NCBI GenBank assembly: GCA_037176705.1
Contig: CM073898.1
Coordinates: 35,281,488-35,345,487, forward strand
DNA: 64,000 nt
Source: Molossus alvarezi
Lineage: Eukaryota > Chordata > Mammalia > Chiroptera > Molossidae
Direction: 5' to 3'
Of this stretch, positions 48,378 to 61,405 are shown in pieces. The translations under genes and the position numbers were made by a program. A model generated the notes under the pieces. The model saw only the letters and a list, made by a program, of their open reading frames with translations, searched no databases and had not been told where the DNA came from. Within the stretch, counting starts at the first letter, position 1; the number at the start of each line of letters is the position of its first letter.

Positions 48378-48905
48378 TATGGTCCAAAACTTTAATGCAA
48401 CAATGTTCCAGTTCTCCTTTGCAACTGATTTGCATTTTTGTAAGTAACTTTAGATGCTGTGAAACAAAGAGGACTCTGCGCCTGTCTGGGCTGGTGACCA
48501 GTCAGTTCTGCACAGGTCATATGATTCCCAGGGAAAGTAATAAACAAATGCTGTCGCATTAACCAGGTATGCAATATTGCAATTGTATGAAATCACCTTA
48601 TTGTCCCCCTAGTCTGTGCAATATATACTGAACAATTTGCCTCTATAACCATGCTCCAAAGAGTAGCCAATTTATAAAACACTGCTTTCTTCCTAGAATC
48701 AGAATTGGGGTGCCTCTAATTCTAAAAAGCTATTATTTTAGCTCTCCAAATATTTTGTCCATAGAGTAAACTACTAGACACTATAGAATGTGACTTTATT
48801 AATATATAGAAGTTGTCACACATTGGAAGGCAAAAGCAGAGTAGAGAACTTCATAGAGAAGAGCAAAGTGTTAGCTGATTGCTTTAAAAAATATATATGA
48901 TCTCT

Positions 48906-49085
48906 GAACACCTGCTACTCAGAGTGTGGTCTGGAGAACAGAATCATCAGCATCACTTGGAGCTTGTCAGAAATGTTATCCCCAGGAACTCTCTCCAACT
49001 TACTGGTGCAGAGACTGTTTTAAGGAGATCCCAGGGGATTCAAATGCACATTGAAGTATAAGAGTCCTATGTTTTAACAGACTTT
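48906..49085. mobile_element. MER5A-like hAT-Charlie fossil
   Basis: CTCAGAGTGTGGTCTGGAGA, ATCATCAGCATCACTTGGAG and GGATTCAAATGCACATTGAA follow MER5-type order. Confidence 0.6.
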
Positions 49086-49216
49086 AGATTACTGTGATTT
49101 AGAATGCCTTCTAAGAATGGTAAGGGAGTGCTTTTGTGTGTGTACCACATCTTCATCAATGATTAAAAACAAAATATTTTGACATCATGTCACTTTTCAT
49201 AAGAGGTAAACATTCA

Positions 49217-49478
49217 GTCCTGGCCGTTTTGGCTCAGCGGTTAGAATGTCAGCCTGTGGACCAGAGAGTCCTGGATTCCGTTCCCGCTAAGGGCATGTAC
49301 CTCAGTTGCAGTTTGTCCTCAGCCCTGGTTGGGGTCGTGTGGGTGGCAGCCAGTCGATGTGTCTCTTTCGCATCAATGTTTCTCTCTCTCTCTTCCCTCT
49401 TTCTCCCTCCCACTCTACCTGAAGATAAATGCAAAAATGTCCTCAGGTGAGGATTAAAAAAATAATATAATAAAATAA
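49217..49478 (+). mobile_element. VES-type SINE with 16-bp TSD, plus orientation
   Basis: Starts GTCCTGGCCGTTTTGGCTCA, with GCTAAGGGCATGTACCTCAG, a TC-rich middle and CCTCAGGTGAGGATTAAAAA, then an A/T-rich tail. TSD AAGAGGTARACATTCA lies at 49201-49216 and 49479-49494 (one mismatch). Confidence 0.93.
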
Positions 49479-50484
49479 AAGAGGTAGACATTCAAATCAG
49501 CTACATTGCATCTATTGTTTGGAAAAAACAAGGCTTACAAAAAAAAGAAGAAGGAGAATTGAAGAGATCTGATCCATGTGTAGATGTGTCCAGATCTATT
49601 GAATCTACATCCCAGCAGAGAGTCCCACCATTAAATCACTGGAGGTAGTCGCTGAATTCTTATTTCAATGTGTTTCACCTTTAGGCAATATTACAATAGA
49701 ATTCTCTGTGGGTTGGGAACTTAGTACTCCTAGTACAGTCTAGCAAGTCATCATGATCAGTAAATATCCTTAATGAGGTTCATTAAACTACATTATGTCT
49801 CTCTAGAAATACCTGGGTTCATCCACTGCTCCAACTGAAAACAAACCATCATGCATCTAGTGTGACGTGACTTACTGGAAACTAACGGACCTGGGCCAGC
49901 ACATTTCTACTTACTACAGTTAAGTGAACTTGGAACATTTTAAAGTCAATAATAACTGCCAATGGGTAACACATACACTGCTAAGTCAAAGTCTACTACG
50001 TTTAAAACAAGAATGGCAATTTCTTAAAAGGAAGAACTAAATTTATCTTAACATCCCCAGTGTTTTATGTAGAGATAGGAATAAATAACTATGTGACAAA
50101 TATCATGAAGAATTATACTTGGAGGCAGCGAAGATTTTTGTTTTGCTTAATTTTATTGCTTAATTTTATTGCAGCAGTTATTTATTTTTCTCAGATGGAC
50201 TGCTAGCTTGTTATTGAAATGTTGCAAAGTAGTCAGTCAGTATACTCTAATACCAGTATAAACTAGGAACCTCTGCATGGGAGAGTTCCTCTCTTTGCAC
50301 TAAGAAAAGAAGGGATACTGGAAACCCATGGCACACCCTTCTGTCCTCTTAAGACAGAAAGAACAATGAATCTAAAAGACACGCATGTGAAGTACCTACG
50401 ACTGAAACTGTGATTGAGAGGGAGATTCCTATTCATTGAGGCATCATGCTTTTTACATTATACATAAGATAACCACAATTTGGA

Positions 50485-50990
50485 GACACTATTCTAGGTA
50501 TTAGAAATACATCCGTACACAAGGCCTCAGGGTCTCCACTCTCATTAGAGTAGTGAGGGGGAGACAACCGTAAAGAAGTAAGCAGTTGTATGTGACAGTG
50601 AGCAAACACATGGTCCAGTGAGACAGCAGGTGTTTGATTTAGGTGATGAGAAAGCTCTCTCAGCAGATGACATTCAAACGACAACCTGAATGCTGACAAG
50701 CCACTTGTGGGAAGATATGGGCAAAGAGTGTCCCAAACGTAAACAAATTCAAAGCGCAACTTCCTGAAAGGAGAAAAATCCAGTGAACACAGAGCAGTTC
50801 AATGGGGACCACGTGGAATGGGATGAGATCTGAGGCTGGGTTAGATAGGGCCCTCTCAATCTTGGTCAATTTTGTCCATTAAATTCCATGAACAATGGAA
50901 AGCCACTCAAATATTGTAGCCTGGGGGTGAGGGAGTGGACATGACTTGATTTATATTTCAAAAAGGTAAGTCTGACTTCTGTGCGGAGAT
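50485..50990 (-). mobile_element. L2 fragment, minus orientation
   Basis: ACTATTCTAGGTATTAGAAA, then ATGGAAAGCCACTCAAATAT, GACATGACTTGATTTATATT and AAGTCTGACTTCTGTGCGGA follow the reversed L2 body. Confidence 0.6.
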
Positions 50991-51034
50991 TAAATTCTGA
51001 CAACTGAGACTGGTAGTAACAAGACCAACATTTA

Positions 51035-51215
51035 TGAAGTTATAAATAGACTATGAATTCATACACACCTGGAATAAAATCCCATTCTCATATGGTGAGT
51101 ACTTGGATCAATAGTCACCTTAACATCTCAGTTTTTTTTCAGCAGTAAATGGAGCCACTAACACCGGGAACTATCTGACAGGGTAGAATTAAATAATATA
51201 ATGTATGTATAGTAA
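51035..51215 (+). mobile_element. MIR fragment, plus orientation
   Basis: ACACACCTGGAATAAAATCC, TCACCTTAACATCTCAGTTT and CTGACAGGGTAGAATTAAAT match MIR. Confidence 0.5.
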
Positions 51216-52032
51216 TTTATTAAAGAGTCAAAACCCATGGCATTACTTATGGTATACTGACACAAAGGATTATTTTTTATGGATTTATTGTATTTCTTCA
51301 GCCACTGCTTTTAAACATGCACTGTTACTTTTCTTTTTTTCTCCATCTCTTAATGATATCTTGGGTAGAATCACTAAATTTCTGGTCACTTTGGTTATTA
51401 AAAACAGGATAACTTATAACTTTAACCTAACATTTTATATAAATTGTATCCCTTACCTCATAGTCAGAGTTGAAGAAGAGGGGAAGGATAAAGTATAGTT
51501 CTACACATCTTCTTAACACCAGCCTTAAGTCTCAGCCCTTCTTGCATTTTGAGAGAGAAAGAGAGAGAGAGAAGAGAAAGAAAGAGGGAAAGAGAGATAT
51601 TCATATGGCTCAACCTCCTTCATCCTTCAGCTTCAATCTTCACAAAATATCCCAGAGCATCTGGCTACTGTAATCCTCTGACCCAGCAAGTGGCCTTCTT
51701 GTGAGTAATACTGGCCAGATGGCTCAAGCCCCAGACTACACAAAATGTCTGCTTGACCCACAGATTCTTAGTTATCCTGGCTATGCCAAATGTTGAGAGT
51801 ACAGACTATACTCCTGTTGTCTCTTCACACTCTGCCAGCTCTTCTCCCCTCCGCAGAAGGGCATGGGCAGGGCAGCAAGTCTGAGGCACGCTCTGCCGTG
51901 GATCAGAAACGCAGACTGCTGGCCTTCCCTTTCTGCAGGTACACTCACGCAGGCTCTAGATGTGACTCTACAGTAGTCTCCCCAGTTTGTCTGGACAAAG
52001 GAAGCACACTTCTCCTTGAACAGTACATTTTC

Positions 52033-52249
52033 TTTCCTTCTTTTTCCGTTATTGATTTTAGAGAGAGAGGAAATGAGAGGGAGAGAGAGATAGAAACATT
52101 GATGAGGGAGAACACTGATTGACCACCTCCTGCATGCCCACCACTGGAGATCTGGCCCACAACCTGGGCATGTGTCCTGACTGGGAATTGAACTGATGAC
52201 CTCTTGGTGCATATGTTGACTCTAAACCACCAGGCCACACAGGCTGGAC
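52033..52249 (-). mobile_element. SINE, second subtype, with TSD, minus orientation
   Basis: TTATTGATTTTAGAGAGAGA, core with CATTGATGAGGGAGAACAC, GGGAATTGAACTGATGACC and a degraded head. TSD TGAACAGYACATTTTC at 52017-52032 and 52250-52265 (one mismatch). Confidence 0.88.
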
Positions 52250-53034
52250 TGAACAGCACATTTTCACAGGGCCTATGACCTAATACTTTTTCCCCTACAC
52301 CCTGTCCCTGAAAGCTTAGGTAGACAGGGAAGGTGGGAGGTGGGGAGGAGGACAGTGAGTTAGGAATGGTCAATGGGTCAGTTTTGCAGACTTCTAGTAG
52401 GTGCTGGGGGAGATAACGTGGCCAGTTTTTAGAGGTTCTCTTTATAGTGGAGGTTACTTAAATTCTTTGGTTTCAAGAGACTTTGTCAATAATTCTATGA
52501 GGAAAATTTCTCTGAATGTGCCATTATGTAAATAAATTCATACTGGGCAATTATCAGTTATTATTAGAATTCCTTGAAATAAATGCTACATTTTAAAGGA
52601 TTATCCGGCAGTTTTTTTTTTTAATCATATTTTTACCAAACTTTATTAACTATGACATCATTACGCCCAACATCCTAATTCTAGGAAAATTTTTAGTTAA
52701 TCAAAGTTCATGGAATTAGAAAGAAATGGAAATACTGCAAATAACATAAAGGAAGGAAAAATACATCTCCGTTGATGGTTTATTCTTTTAAACAGGTTTG
52801 TACCTAGGTGATTTATAAAATGATTTCATGAAATTTTTGTGCTTTTTATTTTTTTATTTTTTATTCTTTCAGGGAAAAACCTTCAGAATTGAGCACAGGT
52901 TTCTATGTAGCCACTTTTCAGCTCTCTGACCTTGGCCACCCCATTTAGCCCCATTGGGTCTAATTTTTTCCCTAGCAAAGTCACATAGCTGGACTAAGTG
53001 ATCTCCAGTGTTTAATTCTAAATTCTATGGTTCT

Positions 53035-53160
53035 ATAACATTCTTGATTTATTGAGCCACTGCTTCATTGATTCATTCAGTAAACATTTACTGAGGCTCA
53101 ATTCTGTGCCAAACTCTATTGCTTTCCTGCTATCAAAATCAGGCAACATACTAGAGTTAA
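53035..53160 (-). mobile_element. L2 3' end fragment, minus orientation
   Basis: GATTCATTCAGTAAACATTT and ACTGAGGCTCAATTCTGTGC are the reversed L2 terminus. Confidence 0.5.
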
Positions 53161-53624
53161 AATGTCTTTCAAGATTTCTGATGGTGGCTGCTTTTAAGAG
53201 GAGATTTTTATAGCAACCTCTGTCTCTTTGGGCTTCTAGAGCTAGTACTTCTTGAACTGTAAGGGTTTAAAAATTGAGAAAAGCAAAGGGACATGAAAAG
53301 ATGTTCTGGTCACACTCTGTGAGAAATAAACTTTCTATTCTGATCACCTTTCTTCCTTAGCTCTCCAAAAAATACCTTCAACAGATTTTCTGATCCTATG
53401 TGGCTGGAGTGTTAAAAGAATATAGTTAATGTTTTTCTCCCAAATCTAAGATATTTATCCATGTAAATGCAATTCCTAGAATAATAAAATATTTTAAGAG
53501 AAAGCTGATATTACTTACTGTAAGTTTATATGAATTAACTTGGGATTATACACCTTTCTCCAATAAAAGTATAGAAGAATCAGTCAATACTAAATAGTGC
53601 TTTTCCATGGTTTGTGTGGCTAAT

Positions 53625-53745
53625 TTGGAATTAATCAGAAACCCAGGGTTCAGTTTCCCACTTTATGATCAGTGCTATCTGACCACAGGTAACTAACTAT
53701 AGCAATGTCTGAGTTTCCTTCTGCAATGGTTATATTCATGCTGTC
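53625..53745 (+). mobile_element. MIR fragment, plus orientation
   Basis: ACCCAGGGTTCAGTTTCCCA, CTATCTGACCACAGGTAAC and TGAGTTTCCTTCTGCAATGG resemble MIR. Confidence 0.45.
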
Positions 53746-54347
53746 ATGCCACACTTTTAGATTTTTTAAAAAGGAGGGTCTATCACATAATGATGATGGT
53801 GTTTTTCTTATTATTAATTACACATTGACTTTTCCATAACCTCCCCTTATCCCATTCACTGTAGTGGTGTTGAAAACATTATCAACACAGTTTAGCTCAG
53901 CATTTTTCATCCCCAGTCCTTCATCTGATTTGAATACTCTTTTCTTAATTCTCCCAAGGATGATACAAAACTAGCACATAAGAGAGAAGTTAATTCATTA
54001 TTTACAATGTATTCCTTGGGGCTGTATTCCTTTCCCAACACCAGTAGAGGTCAAGCTTAAGTGCAAACACACAGATTTTAGCAGAAATATTTTGGAAATA
54101 GCTCACATAACAGAAGGAATCACTGAACCACCAAGTCTTGGAAAGAAAAAAAAAAAAAAAACACAGGAAAGGTCTCAGCTCCCCACAGTAGAGTTGTATC
54201 ACTTATGTAACTTGACAACAGTGAACCCCAAACTCAAGTAACTCCTTTCAAGTTTTGAATTCCCCAAAGAAGATTAACTTTGATTAGCTCAGTTTGTGTT
54301 AGTCAGGATTCTTTACTCTCAGAGTAGACTTTTAAAATTGAAGTGGG

Positions 54348-54519
54348 AAGTGGGGGTTGTGGGGGGAGGGAAGAGATAAACCATAGAACTTATATGCATG
54401 TATGCATAACCAATGGACATGGACAACAAAGCCAGGGATGGGGCGGGGGCGGGGGGGAGAGGAGGAGGGTGTCAATGGGGTAGAAAAGGAGAAACATCTG
54501 TAACAAAAATAAAATAAAA
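54348..54519 (+). mobile_element. 5'-truncated L1 3' end with TSD, plus orientation
   Basis: Contains the L1 terminal motif (ATGCATGTATGCATAACCAA, CAACAAAGCCAGGG), a G-rich tract and an (AAAAT)n tail. TSD TAAAATTGRAGTGGG at 54333-54347 and 54520-54534 with one mismatch. The insert is about 172 bp, a severe 5' truncation typical of L1. Confidence 0.88.
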
Positions 54520-55729
54520 TAAAATTGGAGTGGGGACAATGGCAGGATTATAAAACACAAACATGTGGGGGAAGCTTTGTGACAGGACCACCTACTCATT
54601 AACACCTCACACTGTCCACAAGTTTCTGCTGGGGCCTAATACTAAAAGAGCATCCTTCCTAGGATGTGAAGAGTTGTTATAATTTCCTTTTTAGTTTTAC
54701 CTATGTTATAAACTTAGGTTTAGGGTCCATTGTAAAAAAGACAAAAATGGACATTGGTTCATTTGTGACTAATTTTATTTGAACTGTGAAACTTTACTAA
54801 AAAATCATAGAATATCAGAGTGAATCACAAAATATAAACTTTAGAGTTGGAAGAGGGAAACCCATGAGGGTTATGAGATTTTCTCTGACTTCTATACAGT
54901 ATACGTAAAGGATTTCTAGACCAGTTGATCTCAAACAGGGCTGGCCAGCAGTTCCCTAGAAAGCCCTTTTTAAGAAGCCTATGTGTAGCACCCGCTGTCA
55001 TAAGCCAAAATTTAATAAGCTTAGGGGTGGTATTCCTGATACTTTAAAAATTATTTGTTAGGTCCTAATTACTTCCAATAAACAGCTTAGCATGAAACTC
55101 AATGGTTTTTTTGTCAAGTACTAGAACTTCCCTCAACTTACTCTTCACAGAAATAACCCATATCCCAACAGACAGTGACCATAGAAAATGAGAGAAAATA
55201 AAATGAAGCAATTAAAAAGCAAAGCACATTCTCACTTTTTAGTTTGGAAGCGATCTGACTGGTGAGAGAACATTCTGGCCAGACTAAATAAGGCCACCTT
55301 CTTGGAAGAGAAACTATAATTTACAATGCATCCATTCACTTCTCACAGGGAGAGTTCTCTGGTCTCAAGGATACAACGCATACCCACATTCACAGACTGA
55401 AATGCTTTTTTTCTTTTTTACTTATTGTAAGCAAACCAAATACCTGTTTGAAACAAGTTTTTTCTTTTTAAAGATCATTTGCAATGACACTATATGGAAA
55501 AAATATATGATATGTTTTATATTCCATGCAAAAATAAGTTGCCTCTACCTCCATTCCCCGATTACATGCCTTTTCCATGAATAATTCATAAAACGATAAA
55601 AGTTAAAGTGATCTAATTCAAGGGATTTCAACATTTTTTCCCCAGTTACCCAGAATTCACATGAAATATATCAGCTTTCTATTTTCAATTCACTCTTCTA
55701 TTTTTTATAGAAATAGAAATTGTTTTAAA

Positions 55730-55870
55730 TTAACTTTATTTTACAGATAAGAAAACTATAACCCAGGGAACTTAAGAGATTTGGCGAAAACCACTTACTT
55801 TGCAAATGTCTGAGACTAGAATTTGGATCTCTGACTCTGAATCCCATGCTTTTTCTACCACCTGCTCTTG
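55730..55870 (-). mobile_element. MIR fragment, minus orientation
   Basis: TTATTTTACAGATAAGAAAA, GAGACTAGAATTTGGATCTC and CCCATGCTTTTTCTACC match reversed MIR. Confidence 0.6.
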
Positions 55871-56454
55871 CATTTCTAATGCTGTTTTGTATAGGTTTGA
55901 TGGACACCTTTGCAGTTTTAGAGGAAAGAATATATTCATTTTGAAGAATATAGGACAGTCTGGGTTTTTTTTTCCAACATAACATTTAATCCTAATTTAT
56001 TCTCTTTCTCAGATACCTTGTTTTTATAACTCTGAGAGAAAATACACAAAATTTTAGCTTCATAGTTTGCATATGATCAACAACATTACTATTATTTTTC
56101 TCAGCTACAATCTCAAAGGGAAGCAATTATCTCAACTCCCTCGCCATACTTGCAATAATCACACTGATCTTCTCATCATCAAAATTTGAATTTTGTAGTT
56201 TTTTTATACACAGAATCATAAAAGCCTCTAACTCAAATGTTCAGATATTCCTACTTCAAAACTGACAATGTATTTTAAGACTATAGTATTGCTCATGATA
56301 TGAAAATTGCTCATGATATAAAAAAAATCTATATTATTTTACAATAAAAATAAATATAAATTGAATGCATATAACTCTCTTGACAAGAACTAAATTACTA
56401 GCTAATTAAGTATATCAGGTTGAGATGATATAATAAAATGCTTAATATTCATAG

Positions 56455-56625
56455 TGAGTCTCATTGTGGCATCACAATGTGATCACCTAAGGAGCCTTCA
56501 AACGTATTTATATCTAGGTCCCTCCCCCCCACTTCAATATTCGCATTTAATTGGTTCAGTGTGTGGCCTGGGCATTGAAATTTTCAGAGGTTTCCCAGGT
56601 GATCCTAACATGCAGATGAGGAAAG
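56455..56625. mobile_element. MER5A-like hAT-Charlie fossil
   Basis: AATGTGATCACCTAAGGAGC, TGTGTGGCCTGGGCATTGAA and TTTCCCAGGTGATCCTAACA are characteristic of MER5A. Confidence 0.65.
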
Positions 56626-58599
56626 AAGCAAATGTTTAGAGAGATAAGACCTAGATATTTATTGTTTAATAATCGTGCCTCTATAAGTATACTAATTTAA
56701 TTATATTGATGTGACAAAATTATACGGCTCTTTAAGATATAATTTACACTTTAGATATGCCCATAGTATTGCTTTACATGTGCATATTGCTTGAGTAATT
56801 AATAAGCAGTCGGAACGCTTTATCTTATAAATTGGGAACACGTAAGTGAATTTCCTCTCTCCTCTTCAGTGGTGCATTATCTGACTGACTTTAGAACTTT
56901 TAAGTCACATTTTCCTTTTTAAGGGCCAATCTTTATGCAAGATCGTATCACAGAGTACTCAACCTCTTCAAGATAACATGGAAAGCTAAAACCTGTGCTG
57001 ATATTACATACGTGTCTAGCTACCCACTTAATCACATTAGCCAAACACACAGAAACCCCTCCAATTAGCTGGATTCAATTGCTTTCATCTTTTGAAATTT
57101 AAAAAACAACGTAGCCCATCTTCAAAATTTTCCTTATACAAATAGATAAGGTTCAAACACTTCCAGCAACACCTAATTCAAAGTCATAGAAGGAAAATGT
57201 TCCAAATCCTTAAAAGCCTGTGCTTTTTATTTGCTGGTTAGAATAAAACCCGAAGCTGATAAAAAGAATATGGAAGCCAAATACCCCTCTATGGATATTT
57301 TTTAAAAAGAACATTCTACTCCAAAAGGAAAGTCACAGGAGGAAGTCCTGGGGAAAATCAGATAATGTATAAAGAAAGAGGCAGAACCAGAGCCAGCCCT
57401 GATACAGTTAACAAGGAGAGCCAACACCCATTCATCATCAACCCCTCAGTGACAGGCCCATCTTTCTTCCCCACATTGGCATGTCTCTGCACACTGCAGG
57501 CTGAAATTTTAAATGTCGAAGTCCCTCTTCCTTGTTCTAATAGGCAAATGCACAAAGGGCTGACTTTTGCTTCTCTTGCTGCTGTGCCTTGATAAATAGT
57601 CGGCTCAGGATTTTAACCTAGTCCAATGCTGACTAAAAGCCTCCCCACAAGAGCTTTTAATAAATTTCTGCTTGGGTTTGCTTTACATGTATTTCAGTTT
57701 GAAAACAAAGAGTTTCCTCCCCATATCCCCCTTTTGCTGTTGCTTGTTGGACTAATTAAAAAGCAGGCGATGGGAACGCTGAACGGAGAGGGAAAGGGGG
57801 AGTGGGCAGGTCGGTCGAGATGGAATGTCCCTGGCTTCGGCAGGCCTTGTGATTCTCTTCCCGGAAACAAAACTTTTATTCTTCTTCCAGCTGGACTTAA
57901 GGAAGGCACAGAAGCAGCCCTGCAGCCTCCCCTACTTCAGGTCAGAGTCCTTTTTATACTTGGCATACAACCGAGACACATCAGAATTCTGAACAAAATG
58001 GAAAGTTTTATGCTTCCAAGCAATTCGAGTGCATTCTGTGGTTCTTTCGTCCTGTGGGCTGCCTTAGCAGATTTGAGGCATCTCTTAGAGCAAAGTGGTT
58101 TGAAAACTTGGAGGTTTTCTTGGCGGCCAGGAAGAATAATTTGACTTCTCTTGGAATAAGATCATATTCAGCAGAAAAGATCTGCTGTGCTCAAGGTCAT
58201 GGACCCTGGCTCAGTGGATATTCGGTTATTCAGCAGAATAGCCACTCCAAGCCTTCAAAACACTTTCTGTTGCTGCTGCAGGTGTTCTCTGTGGAGACCT
58301 CCCTGACAGCCACAGAGTCCTTGCATCCGCACGACACCTTCTTGCTGCTGTCTTTTCTGCTCTCTTGAAAACCGTATTCCCTTTATACTTACAGATTTGT
58401 GTGCAAGGCCATACATTTTCAAAGAAATACTTCCATGAATCAAGATCTGTATATACACAGATGACTAAATAGTTATATTTCAAGGAAGAATAGATATTTT
58501 AAATTGGTGCATTTTTAAAGCCTTAAGTCTTAAGCATCATTTTAGAATATGTTATTTGCAAAATAAGCTATGGACGCCCTGAGGAATTAATTAAACTAT

Positions 58600-59065
58600 T
58601 AATTTAAAAATAATACTAAAGACCTACTATGTGTGAGACTTTATGTTAATTGCTTTGAGGAAAACAAAGATGAAGAAGACAGAGATCTATGTCACAAGTT
58701 ATTCACAATGTGAAGAGGTACAAGGCATAGAAAAGGCCACAGAAATGAAAAAGAGATTATTTCCAAAGTGTTGAGATAGATTTCATACAGAAGGTAACAC
58801 TTAGATAATAACTTGAAAAGATGACATATATGACATTTAGGGGATTCAGGGAAAAGATGGTCTAGGTGAGGAGATGGATATGAATAAAAGTTTTGAGGTG
58901 AGAAATCAAACAATTAATAAAATTTAACTAGAACCAAGGTGGCATGAAGAAAAATGGCAAAGGAAGTGAGGGTGTTTGGTTTAGGCTGAATTGTAAAAGG
59001 CCTTGATAAAGGCCTGAGAGTAAATGGTGAATTACTGATTGGCATGAATTGAGGGACAATTGCAC
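58600..59065 (-). mobile_element. L2 fragment, minus orientation
   Basis: CTACTATGTGTGAGACTTTA, TGGTCTAGGTGAGGAGATGG and TTGTAAAAGGCCTTGATAAA match the reversed L2 order. A SINE interrupts its far end. Confidence 0.5.
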
Positions 59066-59069
59066 CCTG

Positions 59070-59329
59070 TTTTTGTTGTTAACCCTCACCTGAGGATATT
59101 TTTTTTCCATTGATTTTTTTTTTTTTAGAGAGTGGAAGGGCCGAAGCGGGGAGAAAGAGAGAGAGAAACATGGGTGTGAGAGAGATACATGGATTGGTTG
59201 CCTCCCACACATGCACCAACCTGGGCCAGGGATCAAACCTGCCACCCAGGTATGTACCCTTGACTGAGAATCGAACTCACAACATTTGGTGCAGTGTCAC
59301 TCTAACCACCGAGCGCACTGGCTAGGGCA
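59070..59329 (-). mobile_element. VES-related SINE, transitional subtype, minus orientation
   Basis: Tail TTAACCCTCACCTGAGGATA as in VES, then CCATTGATTTTTTTT and TAGAGAGTGG as in the older subtype, core GGATTGGTTGCCTCCCACAC, and head ending GCGCACTGGCTAGGGCA. Imperfect TSD of TGCACC plus GTTTTTGTT on both sides. It interrupts an L2 copy. Confidence 0.82.
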
Positions 59330-59864
59330 AGTGCACCTCAGTTTTTGTTTTGAGTATAATAGTTTGGAACAATCCAGTCTACCTAAGACAAAGGTAATAA
59401 TTTCAGTATGAAAATAAGGAGAGTTAAGCATTTGGAAAGCACTATTTAGGCTTGGTTCAGAGCGGGAAAGAACAGATGGATGGTCCATCACAAGATATTT
59501 TTATTCTTATTCCCTATCAAATAGACAAACATTTATGAGAAAAAAGCCTTGGTGTAAAAAGGGTTTACTTTGCATTTATCTGCCAAAGAGGATACTGCTC
59601 TAAGGATTCGAGAAAGTAAAACTAAGTTATATTCTATTTAACTGTGATACATATTCTAGTAAGTTGCATTAAATATGATTAAAGAATATAATAAAAAGCC
59701 TTTAGAGTTTTAAAGGCTACAATATTGAACACATAAGAAATAATAGTGCAAAGTACTATTTTAAAATGTCCTATGTGACTGCCAACTTTTCTTACAGGAT
59801 AAATTCACTTGCAAATGAATACAGAGCCTAGATATATTTTCTTTTACTTGTTCCTGGTGTTGTG

Positions 59865-60010
59865 GTAAATAACCTCGTCTCTAGAATCACCGGAGACAAA
59901 TCACTCCATCACTTACTAGTTTTGTGATGAGGGGCAAGTTTACTCAAAGGTTAATGAGTTGATGCCTATAAAATTATTAACATAGGATCTGGCCACAAAT
60001 GTCATCCAGT
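59865..60010 (+). mobile_element. MIR fragment, plus orientation
   Basis: CTCCATCACTTACTAGTTTT and GTGATGAGGGGCAAGTTTAC match the MIR core. Confidence 0.5.
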
Positions 60011-61183
60011 TTTCCTGTACACAATGATTAGATTTTTTAAATCTTATAAAATCAGCTCTAACAGTTTTATTTCATTTATTTCATGATTCTTATCTTGATT
60101 AAGGAAATATTCCCTATCCCCAAAATTATAAAGGTATTTTTTCTCTTTTTGCCTAGTATTTCTATAGTATTGCAATCCCTTTATTGTTTGCCGATATAAA
60201 TAGTGTGTTGAGATGGATCTAATTTTACTTTTCCACACGTGTAATCAGTTCTTCCAATACTATCCACTAAATATTACATATTTTCCTTACAGTTTTTAAA
60301 CACCACATTTATCACATACGAAGCTCCAAATGTACTTACTTGATCCATTTCTAGACTCCATTCTTCTCCACACACCTGTTTGTTTCTGTGCCAAAACCAG
60401 ACTGTTTTAATAATAGTCATTTTATAGTATTCTTTAATATCATGTTGGAAACTTACCCAAATCACTGTTTCTCAAAATAAAACAAAAAAAACCTAGCCTT
60501 TTATGCAAATATATTCTTGTATATTAACTTTAGAATCAATTTTTCAAGTCTCCAACTCCTCTCCTCAAAATAAGATTATGAGGTGAACTGCCCTAAATCT
60601 ATAATTTAATTTAAAGCTTGAATATTAAATCTATCATTTAATTTAAAGCAGGGGCATATGGGTTATTTCCCACTTATTTGGGTCTTGTTTTATATCCTTC
60701 AGCAAAGTTTTATTATTTTCTTTATGTAAATCTTGCACATGGTCAGTATTTTTAATGTTTGGGTAAGCTTTTCATATTCCTAAAAATATTAATGAGGTAA
60801 AAATTCCTATTTAAACATCTACATTAATTTAATATACCCAATGATTGGAAAGAAAATCACCTCAGAATTATTGCCTTCCCATTTTAACCTTCTATCCTGA
60901 TTATGCAAAGTAATTGAATTCATAAGAAAAATTTTATGTTCTTCTTTTGGATCTGAAAATAATAGCTTTTATTTTTTTTCCCACTAGACTTTCATATGCA
61001 TCATGAAAGCCATCAAGCTATACTTTTAAAATATATCTATGGCAAAAAACAACCCCTTCCTATAAATTTCAGAAGAAATTATCAAAAATGAAAAAATAAT
61101 AAGAAACCACATAATTTAACTAAAAACAAAGCAGCAGCCCCATATTATCATCAACATGACCCACAGTCAAAAAGTAAAGACTA

Positions 61184-61405
61184 GCCCAGCTGGTGTGGCT
61201 CAGTGGTTGAACATCGACCCATGCACCAGGAGGTCGCAGGTTCGACTCCCAGTCAGGGCACATGGCCAGGTTGTGGACCAAATCCCCAGTGAGGGGCAAG
61301 CAGGAGGTGGCCAATCGATGTTCTCTTTCATCAATGTCTCTGTCTCTCTCCCTTTCCCTTCCTCTCTTTCTCAAATCAATAAAATAAATGATTTTTTTTT
61401 TTTTT
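61184..61405 (+). mobile_element. SINE, second subtype, full length with TSD, plus orientation
   Basis: Begins GCCCAGCTGGTGTGGCTCAG, with B box GGTTCGACTCC, CAGTCAGGGCACATGGCCAG, GGTGGCCAATCGATGTTCTC, and tail TCAATAAAATAAATG followed by a T run. TSD AAAAGTAARGACTA at 61170-61183 and 61406-61419. This is the best plus-strand reference copy of the second subtype here. Confidence 0.92.

Noticed and set aside
51549..51600. GA-rich stretch resembling a SINE body
   Set aside because: No SINE head or tail accompanies it, so it is treated as low-complexity purine sequence.
51781..52373. Overlapping 140-codon frames
   Set aside because: They cover a reversed SINE and flanking intron and encode nothing recognisable.
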